This document shows, piece by piece, positions 24,755 through 35,401 of a stretch of DNA of 64,000 nt. A program made the translations under genes and the position numbers. Positions within the stretch are counted from its first letter, which is position 1; each line of letters begins with the position of its first letter. Below the pieces are notes generated by a model. That model did not search any database. It saw only the letters and a program-made list of their open reading frames with translations, and was not told the origin of the DNA. The stretch comes from Cryptomeria japonica (taxonomy: Eukaryota > Streptophyta > Pinopsida > Cupressales > Cupressaceae), in NCBI RefSeq assembly GCF_030272615.1, contig NC_081407.1, positions 442,025,213-442,089,212 of the forward strand, in the 5' to 3' direction.

Positions 24755-26648
24755 GTGATGGTAAACACCCACAAACAGGTTTGGAAAGAAAAGAATAATA
24801 ATAAGGAAGGTAACAAAGAAGAAGGAAGAAGCGGAAGTCCTGGTAATTTACTAGAACTATCAGAAGGAGATAGAAATGACCCTCCTAAGAATCCCCCTTT
24901 GAAGGAGGATAAAAAGTGTGTGAGCTTGAATTTCATCCTTAGAATGTTACCTGCAATAAGTTAGTTTCACAAAATACAATGGAAATGCATACAGGAAATC
25001 CAAAATTCACCAATGAAACTACATGAAATACATATTAAAATAAAATATTATTTTACCTTCATGACTTATGTCTCATTGTGTCCCAACTTCACTGTTCCCG
25101 GTTGTAGATGGTGTGCTCTCAGACAATGCATTGTTGGCTTCCAAGATGGCATATGAAGAATGGACTGATAACTTGTAGTTAACTAATAGTATGATATGCA
25201 AAGCTACATGATTATGCTAAGAAGATAATACTATATGATTATATTGCTAAAATGATATTTGCTATTTGCTTCAAAAACTCACGGATGAATAAGATTGGCT
25301 TGAAGACTATTTTTGAAGACTAACTTCCCCTCAACTGAAGCTCTTGATTTTATAGACTTTGAGAGGATTAGATGATGTGGCTTAGATCAACGGTCATGAT
25401 CAGATCTACACATTTGAATGGCTATGAGCAAAGGTGAAGGTTGAGAGAAAGGGGGAAGGAGAAGACAAGTGTCACTCATCTCACCTTGACTGGGTTGCTG
25501 GCTGAGGGAATCTAGGGATGGTTGGAGGAAATTTAGGCATGGTAGGATAAGTGGACTCAAGTCCTTCCTAAGATGTAGGGGTGTTGGAGAGAATATAGGA
25601 AATGGTTATGAAATGTGTGTACGTACACAATTTTCATTAAGTTTTGGAAGTTGAAGATAAATCATGAATTGATATTTAAGAAATATTAATTTCCTTAGCC
25701 ACATGATGGATGAGTTGGCAAAGGGAAGATGAAGTGGAGATGGAGGGTGAGTTGGAAAAGAGATTAAATAATTTTGAGAATTATTTAATATATTTGAGAC
25801 TATAGGATAGGAGAATAACTATTAAATATTAGATATTTAATTGCTTGGAGGAGATAATTATACATTATATATTTAATTAACTTGGTTAGAGGAATAATTA
25901 AATATTAGATATTTAATTAATTAGAGGAATAAGATAGATGAATAAATTAATAGAAAGACATGAAAATGAATTAAATTAATTAATCTTTTCGAATTAACTA
26001 TTTAATAGAAGAATAAATATTAAATAAATATAAAATATTTATTTAATTGCTCATAGCCAATTTTTAGGTGTATACAAAAAGAATGAAATTAGGGAGTTTG
26101 AGATCAAAACAGTCAATACTTTTGAGGCTCTATAGATTCAGGAGGAGGAGAATGCTATCAGTGAAGAGACACTTGAAGATGGTGAGATTGAGAATATCAC
26201 TGACTCTCATCATGAGGTCCCTCAAGTTTCTATAACAAAAAGAGATGAATAGTGCCTAGATGAATTTGAAGGACATGAAATTAAACTTGGAAGGAGTAAC
26301 AAGTTTGGATCACCTCAGGTTAATCTAAATGCGTTATTCCATAATATTGGAGTTGATACGTGCACATCACCCTAGAAAAGAGGAGAACTATGGACTAATA
26401 TGCAAGATGAGCCCAGAGAGGAGCAAGAAGAAGAAATAACAAGGAATGGAAAAAAGAAAAAAAAAAAAAAGGCAGGAGGCCTTAATGGGGTGAAAACTAG
26501 GACCAAGTCCAAGGCTGATTTTGGTGCATCAAAATCCTCGTCGGGACGTAAAACTATGAAATGGCATAGGGACCAGGAGAGCAAGCAAAACATAGCTGAT
26601 GGAAGGCAGCGAACTATAAAGGAATCCTGCCCCCAAGTTTCCAAATGA
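24755..26648 (+). pseudogene. LINE L ORF1, C-terminal remnant, split by a solo LTR
   Basis: Two parts, 24755 to about 24945 (hydrophilic, KNNNKEGNKEEGR, SEGDRNDPPKNPP) and about 26076-26648 (EENAISEETLEDGEIENIT, a lysine run, RTKSKADFGASKSS, stop before the endonuclease), read as one chain once the LTR insertion is skipped. The second part contains stops (around 26131 and 26249). No nucleic-acid-binding domain remains, consistent with 5' truncation. It is identified by its position just before an endonuclease, not by a conserved motif. Confidence 0.55.
24946..26075 (-). repeat. solo LTR-like repeat G1 inside LINE L ORF1
   Basis: Forward, it runs from TGTTACCTGCAATAAG to GGTGTATACA. On the minus strand the start TGTATACACCTAAAAATTGG is almost identical to that of the repeat ending at 51908. 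Length is about 1.13 kb, against about 1.12 kb for the other copy. A TATA-like element (TATAAAAT) lies on the minus strand near 25357. Its middle and AT-rich side show no gene. Flanks (TAGAA, AAGAA) suggest a near-match duplication, but the exact edges are uncertain by a few bases. Confidence 0.55.
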
Positions 26649-27467
26649 AGTTAATATCATGGAATATCAGAGGCCTAAATGGTCTCAATAAATAGGATAT
26701 ATTATGGAATCTCATTCCAGACCAAAAACCGGATATTATCTTTGTTCAGGAAACCAAAATGAGTAAGGAGAAAGTGGAGAATTTAAACTTCTTTAAAAAT
26801 GGAGGGGTATGTGGTAGCAGCTCGAATGGGGCATCTGGTGGGGTGGCGATATTTTGGAACAAGAAAACTATTTCAAAAGAAATGATTGATGAAGATGGTA
26901 ACATAATATCCATGAAATTTAAAAGCATATATGAAGGAAAGGTATGTGTGATTACCAATATCTATGCCCCTAATTCCAAATCTGCTAGAAGCAAATTTTG
27001 GGATAAAATCTAGCAAAAAAGAAGATCTTTTCGTAACAACAGTTGGGTTGTGATGGGAGACTTCAATACTCCTCTGCAAGGCACTGATAATTCCGGAGGA
27101 AGTCAAGCTCAACCGGATAGCAAATCTAACTTGAGGGACTTTATCAATGGCAATGCTCTTATTGATATGGATCTTAATGGAGCTTCCTACACTTGGTCTA
27201 ACCGCAGGGATGGTGAAGACCTCATTCAGGTAAGACTTGATAGATCCCTTGTTACTATTGATTGGATTCTTTTTCATAGATGCTCCCTGTCTATCATCAA
27301 TAGAATTGGTTTGGATCATTATCCCATTACTTTTGTTGCTGAGAAATTTAAGAATAATCAGAGTTTCCCTTTCTGGTTTGAGAAGATGTGGATTTCTCAC
27401 CCCTATCTTGAAAAAACTATTGCCAACTGGTGGAATATTGATGTGAATGGAACTGCCATGTATAAAT
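26646..27467 (+). pseudogene. LINE L ORF2, endonuclease domain
   Basis: Starting at the ATG at 26646, the translation gives an apurinic-type endonuclease: SWNIRGL, FVQETKMS, GGVAIFWNK, NIYAPNS, VVMGDFNTPL, SYTWSNRRDG, RLDRSL and LDHYPI, all in family order. The usual SDH is LDH here. Two early stops occur (after GLNGLNK and after FWDKI). The chain is interrupted after GTAMYK by element C and resumes with VAKKLKNIKV at 35406. This domain normally nicks the target DNA. Confidence 0.85.
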
Positions 27468-28647
27468 TGTTAGGCCCAATATGGAAAGCTAATGTACTGA
27501 GAGGGGAGGGGTGAATCGGTACTTCAAATCCTTTTATCAACAATATCTTCACTATTATGCATAAACCACAAACTATTGTAACATAACATAAAGCTAAAAC
27601 AAATAAATAACAATCATACATGATTCACTCCATAACACATATTTTTTGGTTACGCAGAAACTCTTGGTTATAGAGAAAAACCGTGGTCGGGATGGCACCC
27701 ACAACTTCACTACTACAATAATAAAGGTTGCTCGGTTAGAGCTACATGTTCAGCTATTTCTGATAGCTTACCTTGTTAGGAGTATCAAGATTATTAGATC
27801 TACCTTGCTAAAGGATTTTACAACACTTATTCTAACTGCTGCACCTGGTTAAAGGCTTTACAATTTATAGACTTTGTTAGAGTCTTTTACCCTGTTAAAG
27901 GTTTCTCTTACAACTTCAAAATATTACAATAAAATCTTTACAAATATCTACAACTTTACATCTGGAATGTTATAGCAGATTCTATGTGCTCAAATGAGAT
28001 TACCTTGCTTATAGCATACCTCGGTAACCCATAAAGTAACTCGGTAAACCATTATGTTTACTCTGTTCTTTGACTGTTCTCTGAAATCCTTCTCGGTGAC
28101 CTCTGTGTCTCTGTAACAGTCATAACACTCAGTGCTTTCTTATGTATCACACATGTCTTGCTTCATACACCTCTATATGTCTCTATCTGATCTCAATCCA
28201 TGTTGTATAAATAGATATCTTATGCCAGTGATCGGGTTCATTGCTTCGATCTTACAAACATGATTTATCGAATGAATAACTATACAAAATATTTCATTGG
28301 TTAGATGAGCTCAAAATCATACACAATCCTTAAGTGCAATTTCCAATTTGATAACGGTACTTTGTTCCTCGATCTTGTAACACATTTTCCCATGTGTGTC
28401 TAGATTCAATGAATCTGGTAACACGATTCACTCGATGTATATCAACTCAGTGTATCATTGTTTCTACTCAGTAGACATGGAATGTTACTCGATAGACAGC
28501 TCGGTGAATACTGGGCTCTATGACTTCTTTCTTCTATAACCGACTGCTCTGTGCATACCGACTGAATGTTTCTATAGTAGTAACTGACTAGAGTATATAG
28601 AATGACTTTGGATATAAAACTAATGGCAACTATAATAAGTAGTAACA
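27468..28647 (-). repeat. 3' LTR of element C
   Basis: It is nearly identical over its length to 34236-35401. On the minus strand it starts TGTTACTACTTATTATAG and ends ...GGCCTAACA. It includes the GATTCACCCCTCCCCTCTCAG phrase typical of all LTRs in this window. A TATA-like site (CTATTTATACA) lies near 28214-28203. Confidence 0.9.
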
Positions 28648-29100
28648 ATCTCCCCTTTTGACATTAGTTGAGATGTTTGACAAAACTACTTTCAAAGTCA
28701 TAACTCAAAAATCTATATACTTACAAAATTTTGACAAAACTAACAACATATACTTTTGTCAATGAAACAGCATATTCAGATATACTCCCCTTATCAATAT
28801 ACTATACAAAACACTGATTTTGCATGCTCGGTGATCAATATTCTATACTGGGTTCTATTTGGTGATCACTGCTTGGTATACTCCCCCTGTATACTACATT
28901 CCCCTATATAATTTGATACGATACTCACTCCCCCTTTTCGACAAACATCAAAACTTAGTTACCATTCGGTGGTGGCAACTAGTCAAAAATGGATTTGTAC
29001 TTCGTTCTGGCATCGGTGAGAGCGGCAAAGAGGGCATCCTTAATACTATCCATAAGTGAATTTTGAGTTGTAATGTCAGCTAACAGTGAAATTAGTCCAT
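28648..29100 (-). other. element C PPT and 3' untranslated region
   Basis: No gene is present. The PPT AAAAGGGGAGAT adjoins the LTR. Further tract-like CT-rich motifs on the plus strand (CTCCCCCTTTTCGAC near 28928, CTCCCCTTATC near 28786, ACTCCCCCTGTAT near 28880) indicate several polypurine tracts on the element's coding strand. Confidence 0.6.
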
Positions 29101-32100
29101 CTAAGGTGCTTCCCTCTTGTTGAGTGGATAGGGAGGTAGCTTTGTTGATATGTTCCTAGAGGATGAAAGATGAGGAATGAATAATGTTTGAAGGGTCATT
29201 ATGTCCATCCTTATCTTGTGCTCTTCATTCCTGAGTTCCAATTGTTGAGCCATGAGCTTTTGTAACTTTGTATAAAAATTCTGAATGGAATTTGGCTTAG
29301 TGGTCAACTTATTTGAGAGATCGGTGATCTCTTTCTCAATCACTTCAGTTTTATTTTTAATATCTTTAATGAATAAAGAAAATGTATAGAGTTTCTGAAA
29401 TAAATAAAGAATGTGTTTGAGTTGAGGGGTCAACTCAGCAATAAATTTGACAAGTTTAACTTTGCCAATAGCAATAGCTTTATGTACCTCTTCAATCATT
29501 TTAGCAATGAGCTCCTTGTCCTTTAACTTGCTCAAATATTCAGATGCATCTACTCCAGATATCTCTATCTTGGTTAGGAGTTCATCCAATTGAATGTGGA
29601 TGGCGGCATCTTTTGTCACTGTTGCTTCAGGTAGCATATTTGTTAAGAGTGCTTTCACCTTCTGAAGTACTTTATTTTTCTTTTGAATAGCCATTTGCTT
29701 CTCCTATTTGGCTTTGGCTTTGCATAGTTCATCGAATTCAATGAGTGCTTGCCCTTTTAATTTGGATATATCAACATTGGGCAACACTATTGGTTTTGAC
29801 AAATCTAATTTGAAACTATGCTTTTTCATTTTCTTTTCTTTACCTTTCACTGGTTGAACTAAAACAATGGCTTGGGAGGCTTGTTGACCCTCAGTAGGTT
29901 GCTCGATAGAGGCAACACTTTGGTCAGTTTCTTTAGCCTCTATCATGTCCTTTGGTGTCTCTGAGCTTGGTGTCTTAGTTGTAACATTTTTAGTGCTAGA
30001 GGGAGCTTGAGAGGTCTGTTCTTGAGAAGTACCTTCTCCTGTTGTTGACTTGTGACCTTATGTGCCTTGTTCCGTATCTTGAGGGGCCTCGGTTGAAATA
30101 GGTTGATTGACCAGAGGATAGGGATGAACTTGTTCCAAAACTGATTCACTAGATACAAGTTGGGCATAAGCATTCCCTTATATCATTTCTTGTTCTGGTA
30201 CCTCAGTGTCCATGATATCCCCATCAACTTGTATAGTGTCAGCAGGATCTTTCTTGGTGATATTAGGATCTTGCTCAGTGACATCAACTATTTCAACTTC
30301 AGCTTGCTCACCAGCATTCTTGATTTGAAAGATTTCCTGCCATTTTTCTTTGGTCTCATTCTCTACATCCAAGTAAAGGCCATTCATCAATTTCAAGGCT
30401 CTTTGCTTGACTAGGAATTTTGTGTGGTAGTTTTTCAGATGTTCGGTGATCTCGTCTACTGACATGTCTGGGAAAAGATGTACCAGACTTCTTTCTCTCA
30501 TTTGTTTCTCTAAGTCCATGGCATACTTCCACCTATTGTCAATATGCAAATATAATTCATTTAGAAGAGATTTAGATACTTCAAATGGGACCAATCAAAA
30601 TTTCAATAGTGTGTAGATGATAGCTTCTTCTATTTGTCTCTTTTCATCATCAGATCTGGATTCATATTTTACATATTTGAATGATCCAAATCCACCATAT
30701 TGCTTTAGATTAGCACAAAAAATTTCAACACTATGTACATTTACCTTTGTACTCTTGACAATCTAAAATTTGTTTTTGTCTTCAGATTCAGTGTCACTAG
30801 ACTCTTTAGTCAAAATGAGTCTCCGAGTAGATTTCTTGTAAGTTTTTGTTACCTTGGGTGTGGCAACATTCTTTGTTTTCTTACTCGATGATGCTGTAGA
30901 TGCTCTTGTGTTAGGTCGCTTTGCTGGAGGAGTCAGTGATACTTTTGATGTATCATGTTTCTTTCTTTTCAAAAATTTCCCTTTAGGCAATTCGGTGCTC
31001 AGTCTTATAGCTGCCTCTTGGGCTTCAGATTTCTCTTCGGTGATGGCTAGGGTACCCTTGACAAGTGTGGAGGAAGAACCTTCTCCAAATTTCTCCGTTA
31101 ATACCTTGATCATTTTTGTTGCCTTCCTTGTACCCTTGGGCACTACAATGCTCATTTTTACTTTTTCCTTCACTTCTTCATATGCTCCATACCTCATCTT
31201 GGTAGCATGCCTTGGTAATGTAAGAAAAGCATCTATTTGTTGTTGTGTGATGTCAAAATCAATCTCATAACCCATAGGTGGCAAAGATTGAGTTCTCGGT
31301 TCCACAACATTAATATAGCAGTAATTAGTGTCCACTTCAAAACATATGTCATCCTTGTATCTCTCCACTAACTTGGGTGGAATTCTATATCTGTTATGCA
31401 TATTCTCTTGAAACTTGTTGAAATAATCATCCATAATATCATTAAAATTATCACCTAGCTTTTTGATGAAGTCATTGATTTGATGGGTGATTGGTCGGTG
31501 TAGTTCCCAAACAACTTTACCGACTAATTGAAAGAATTTCTCAAAATAGAAAAACATGCATACCAGAAGTGATCCAAATTTTAGTGTATTAGCCGAATTG
31601 TTCTTCTTTGGCTTCCTTATGGTATTGAGATTCTCAAATAGGTTTTTCAACAATACCTCACATAAATCAATTTTCATGCCTTTCTTCACAATTTTATATG
31701 CTAAGTCGATTGTTGCACAGGGTACACTATTTTCCCTTGCTGATTGGAAGAAACAATAACCTATTACTCTAATGGCAAACTTTAGCTCTGCATCTGTGAC
31801 ATTGTTCAATTTTAGTCCTCTGCAATCAGATTCTACTCCAAACTAATCAATTCCTTCTATGATATCATTTTCTGAGCTCGGGCATGATCATAAATAGGGT
31901 AGTCGGTGATCAAATGAATGATTTCCTTAGTGATCTTAAATGGTTGCTCTTCTAGCCACATGAATTCATCATGAACTCTGCTCAGAACAAACTTGACCCA
32001 TTGGGGTTTGAAGACACGGGGATAGGTTAGGGCTTCGGTCAATCCCTTGATTTTGATGTGTTCATATTTGCTATCCATTTTACCATTGGTACACAATTCA

Positions 32101-32312
32101 TCATATGTGTCTTTGATTTCAACATGACCTAGTTCCTCAACTCGACACTTAATGAAGAATCTCACATCCTTGACTAATAAAACTCTATCCGGAATGAGTG
32201 AAAATGTAGTTTTGTCATCTGGTTCAGATGCAATTTTGGGAGTTAAAGAGTATTTTAGTGAGGGCTTTTCAATATTCTCAACAACAACGGGCTTCTGGAT
32301 CTTAGGGGCCAT
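29101..32312 (-). pseudogene. element C ORF2: plant-transposon-like protein with coiled-coil tail (broken)
   Basis: ATG at 32312 (MAPKIQKPVVVENIEK). The first 151 codons hold FIKCRVEELG and FVLSRVHDEFMWLEE, then a frameshift near 31857 and a TAG. The long part 31809-30763 (348 aa) carries IDLCEVLLKNLFENL, FGSLLVCMFFYF, RYRIPPKLVERYKDDICF and PRTQSLPPMGYEID, followed by a basic Ser/Lys-rich segment. Downstream are 30594-30178 (helical; KWQEIF), 30173-29943 and 29946-29704, and 29694-29101 (coiled coil). It aligns with ORF2 of A and B. Its function is unknown, and no catalytic motif was recognised. Confidence 0.75.
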
Positions 32313-32901
32313 TGTAGATTTTAGATAAATATTAACAAAAGATCCTTAGGGTTTGAAGACTTTCAAAAGGCAGACACTTTCTACTTAGCAAAAAAAAATT
32401 TGATATGATCGGTAAACTATCTTGATAATGCATTGTGATTGATGTAAATACCTTTGAATTTTCTTCATAGGAGGTTTGATCGCCTTTAATTCACTTTGCT
32501 CTGCTTTCTTGAAAACTTGGTGAGTGAAAAAATGACCGCGCAATAGCTTTAAGTATTCATTGTACCTCATCAGGCTTCGTGCAGTTAGGTCAGAAAACAT
32601 TAAATGCACTCGGTACCACTACTTCTTTTTTTTTATGCTTTTACCAAGTAACTAGACTTCCTGCATTTACCAACTTGACAGGCTTCCAAAAGACTTTGAT
32701 AAAATTTCAATTTTTCTAATGCATCTTTAATTATGCAGATTTTGATTTAAGTACAAAATGAAATAGGAACTATTAAGATTTGACCTTTGAGAGAATGCAG
32801 TCCCTTCATAGCTTTCCCGATTAATTTGGAGTAGGTGCACCTATCTCGGTAGATAAGGTTCTTTCTTCATTTGACACAATTTCCTTCTTTTTCCAAATCA
32901 T

Positions 32902-34173
32902 CTATAATTTTTCTTTTATTTCTTCAGTATCTTTTCTAGGTTGATCTCTGCAATCTCCAGCTAAGTGTCCAACTTTGTGACAATGAAAACATATCATACC
33001 AGGATTTCTCCATGATCTTTGGTTGTTCATTCTAAACCTTATAAAGCAGTTGGCACTTATATGTCCATATCTTCCACAACATTCACACCATATCCTTGTA
33101 TTGTAATCCCATGGTACCGCAGAATACTGTCGGTAAGGATCTGTGTGAGTTCGATAGCCTCTAGTATTTGATCGATGTGTAGACCACATATAGTTTTTCT
33201 ATTTAAACCAACACTCCTTGGTACTATGTCCATATCTATTGCAATTTTTACAAAACCCTTTAAATTTTTCCTTCTTATAATTGCTAGTAGACTTTGTCCT
33301 ACATTGGTTAGATGTGTGACCATATTTGTTGCAATTGTGACAATAACCATTAGACCTGGTGACATTCGGTTGCTTACCTTTTCTGATTTGGCACATGTTA
33401 GCAGTGTGACCTTGTTTTCCACAGTAGTTGCAAATAGACTTCTTTCCTTTGATATTCTTCTCATTTCTAGCTTGCTTTGATGATTATCCTCTCTTAGTTG
33501 TATGAATTCCCTTCTCGATAGAGTCTTTTCCTTTGTAACTGAGTCTTGCTTCTTTGTTGGGTCTTCTTGTATTCAGTTGCTCATCCAACATCTTTGATGC
33601 TTCATAACTCTTTTTCAATGTTTCCTTGGATTTCTTTTCTGTTTCAAGTTCATTGGTCAACCTTGATACTTCAAGTTTCAATGCTTGATTCTCATCATCT
33701 TTCAGATTTGCTTCATGATGTGCATAGCCCAATTGATCTGACAGATTTTGTTGAATCCCAGTCAACCTTGTGATTTCATCATTCTTTTTAGATACTAATG
33801 CTTCAAGATGTTGTTTTTCTCTTTCTAGATCTCTTACTTTATCTTCAGTTGTCCTCAATGCATCAAGATTCTTAGTCATCTGTATGCTAAAATGTTCATG
33901 TCCTCTTTTCATTGCTTGTAGCTGATCAGTTAGTGCTTTGTTCTTCTCCTTTAGTTCTTCAATCATCTCTTCAGTCTCTTCAGATATACTGTTCTTAGAT
34001 TATGTTTCAATTTGTTCCACTAACTCTTGAGAGTCCTGCAAATCATCAGATAATCTCCTTCTAACTTTCAATGATTTTTGCATTTGTCTTTGCATGTCTG
34101 CGATCACTTGATTAGCATGATCCAACTCTTCTTGCAGATACACAATTTTTCGAGATTGTTTATAGCCTTCCAT
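32902..34173 (-). pseudogene. element C Gag-like protein with five CCHC zinc knuckles
   Basis: ATG at 34173 (MEGYKQSRKIVYLQEELDH), about 50 nt after the primer site. The frame runs to 32902 with in-frame stops at 34002-34000, 33486-33484 and 33201-33199, but no frameshift. About 200 residues of coiled coil are followed by five canonical boxes: CNYCGKQGHTANMC, CHNCNKYGHTSNQC, CKNCNRYGHSTKEC, CECCGRYGHISANC and CFHCHKVGHLAGDC. All 20 zinc ligands are intact, suggesting a fairly young copy or past selection on them. The gap 32901-32313 holds no gene. Confidence 0.85.
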
Positions 34174-34221
34174 TGATAAGATCTTTCTCTTTAGGCTATT
34201 AAACCCTTTTCCAAGATTAGA

Positions 34222-34235
34222 GCTCTGATACCAAT
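34222..34235 (-). other. primer-binding site of element C
   Basis: The minus strand reads ATTGGTATCAGAGC directly after the LTR tip GGCCTAACA. It is a perfect initiator Met-tRNA type site. Confidence 0.9.
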
Positions 34236-35401
34236 TGTTAGGCCCAATATGGAAAGCTAATATACTGAGAGGGGAGGGGTGAATTAGTACTTCAAATCCT
34301 TTTATCAACAATATCTTCACTGTTATGCATAAACCACAAATTGTTGTAACATAACATAAAGCTAAAACAAATAAATAACAATCATACATGATTCACTCCA
34401 TAACACATATATTTTGGTTACACAGAAACTCTTGGTTACAGAGAAAACCTGCGGTGGGGATGGCACCCACAACTTCACTACTGCAATAATAAAGGTTGCT
34501 CGGTTAGAGCTACATGTTCAGGTATTTCTGATAGCTCACCCTGTTAGGAGTATCAAGATCATTAGATCTAACTTGCTAAAGTATTTTACAACACTTATTC
34601 TAACTGCTGCACCTGGTTAAAGGCTTTACAATTTATAGACTTTGTTAGAGTCTTTTACCCTGTTAAAGGTTTCTCTTACAACTTCAAAATATTACAATAA
34701 AATCTTTACAAATATCTGCAACTTTACATCTGGAATGTTATAGCAGATTCTATGTGCTCAAAATGAGATTACCTTGCTTATAGCATACCTCGATAACCCA
34801 TAAAGTAACTCGGTAAACCCTTTTGTTTACTCTGTTCTTTGACTATTCTCTGAAATCCTTCTCGGTGACCTCTATGTCTCTGTAACAGTCATAACACTCA
34901 GTCCTTTCTTATGTATCACACATGTCTTGCTTCATACACCTCTATATGTCTCTATCTGATCTCAATCCATGTTGTATAAATAGATATCTTATGTCGGTGA
35001 TCAGGTTCATTGCTTCGATCTTACAAACATGATTTATCGAATGAATAACTATACAAAATATTTCATTGGTTAGATGACCTCAAAATCATACACAATCCTT
35101 AAGTGTAATTTCCAATGTGATAACGGTTCTTTGTTCCTCGATCTTGTAACACATTTTCCCATGTGTGTCTAGATTCAATGAATCTGGTAACACGATTCAC
35201 TCGGTGTATCATTGTTTATGCTCGATAGACATGGAATGTTACTCGGTAGACAACTCGGTGAATACTGGGCTCTAAGACTACTTTCTTCTATAACCAACTG
35301 CTCTGTGCATACTGACTGAATGTTTCTGTAGTAGTAACTGACTAGAGTATATAGAATGACTTTGGATATAAAACTAATGGTAACTATAATAAGTGGTAAC
35401 A
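34236..35401 (-). repeat. 5' LTR of element C
   Basis: Partner of 27468-28647 with only scattered substitutions and small indels (for example, a shorter CTCGATGTATATCAACTCAG segment near 35195). The outer edge GGTAACA abuts the LINE sequence TAAAGTTGC. Confidence 0.9.

Larger units (their letters stand above)
27468..35401 (-). mobile_element. element C: non-autonomous LTR retrotransposon (Gag + ORF2, no pol)
   Basis: LTRs 27468-28647 and 34236-35401 flank a minus-strand internal region. Target duplication is TAAAT / TAAAG (four of five), and the LINE endonuclease-to-RT linker reads through when the element is removed. It has a Met-tRNA primer site (34235-34222), Gag with five CCHC boxes, ORF2 with coiled-coil tail, and a PPT (AAAAGGGGAGAT, 28659-28648). 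It contains no polymerase, protease or integrase motifs. It is the third member of the A/B family and the most diverged in its LTR. Confidence 0.9.

Noticed and set aside
26400..26648. Lysine-rich 82-codon frame as a separate small gene
   Set aside because: It sits directly before the LINE endonuclease, in the same orientation, and reads as the tail of LINE ORF1.
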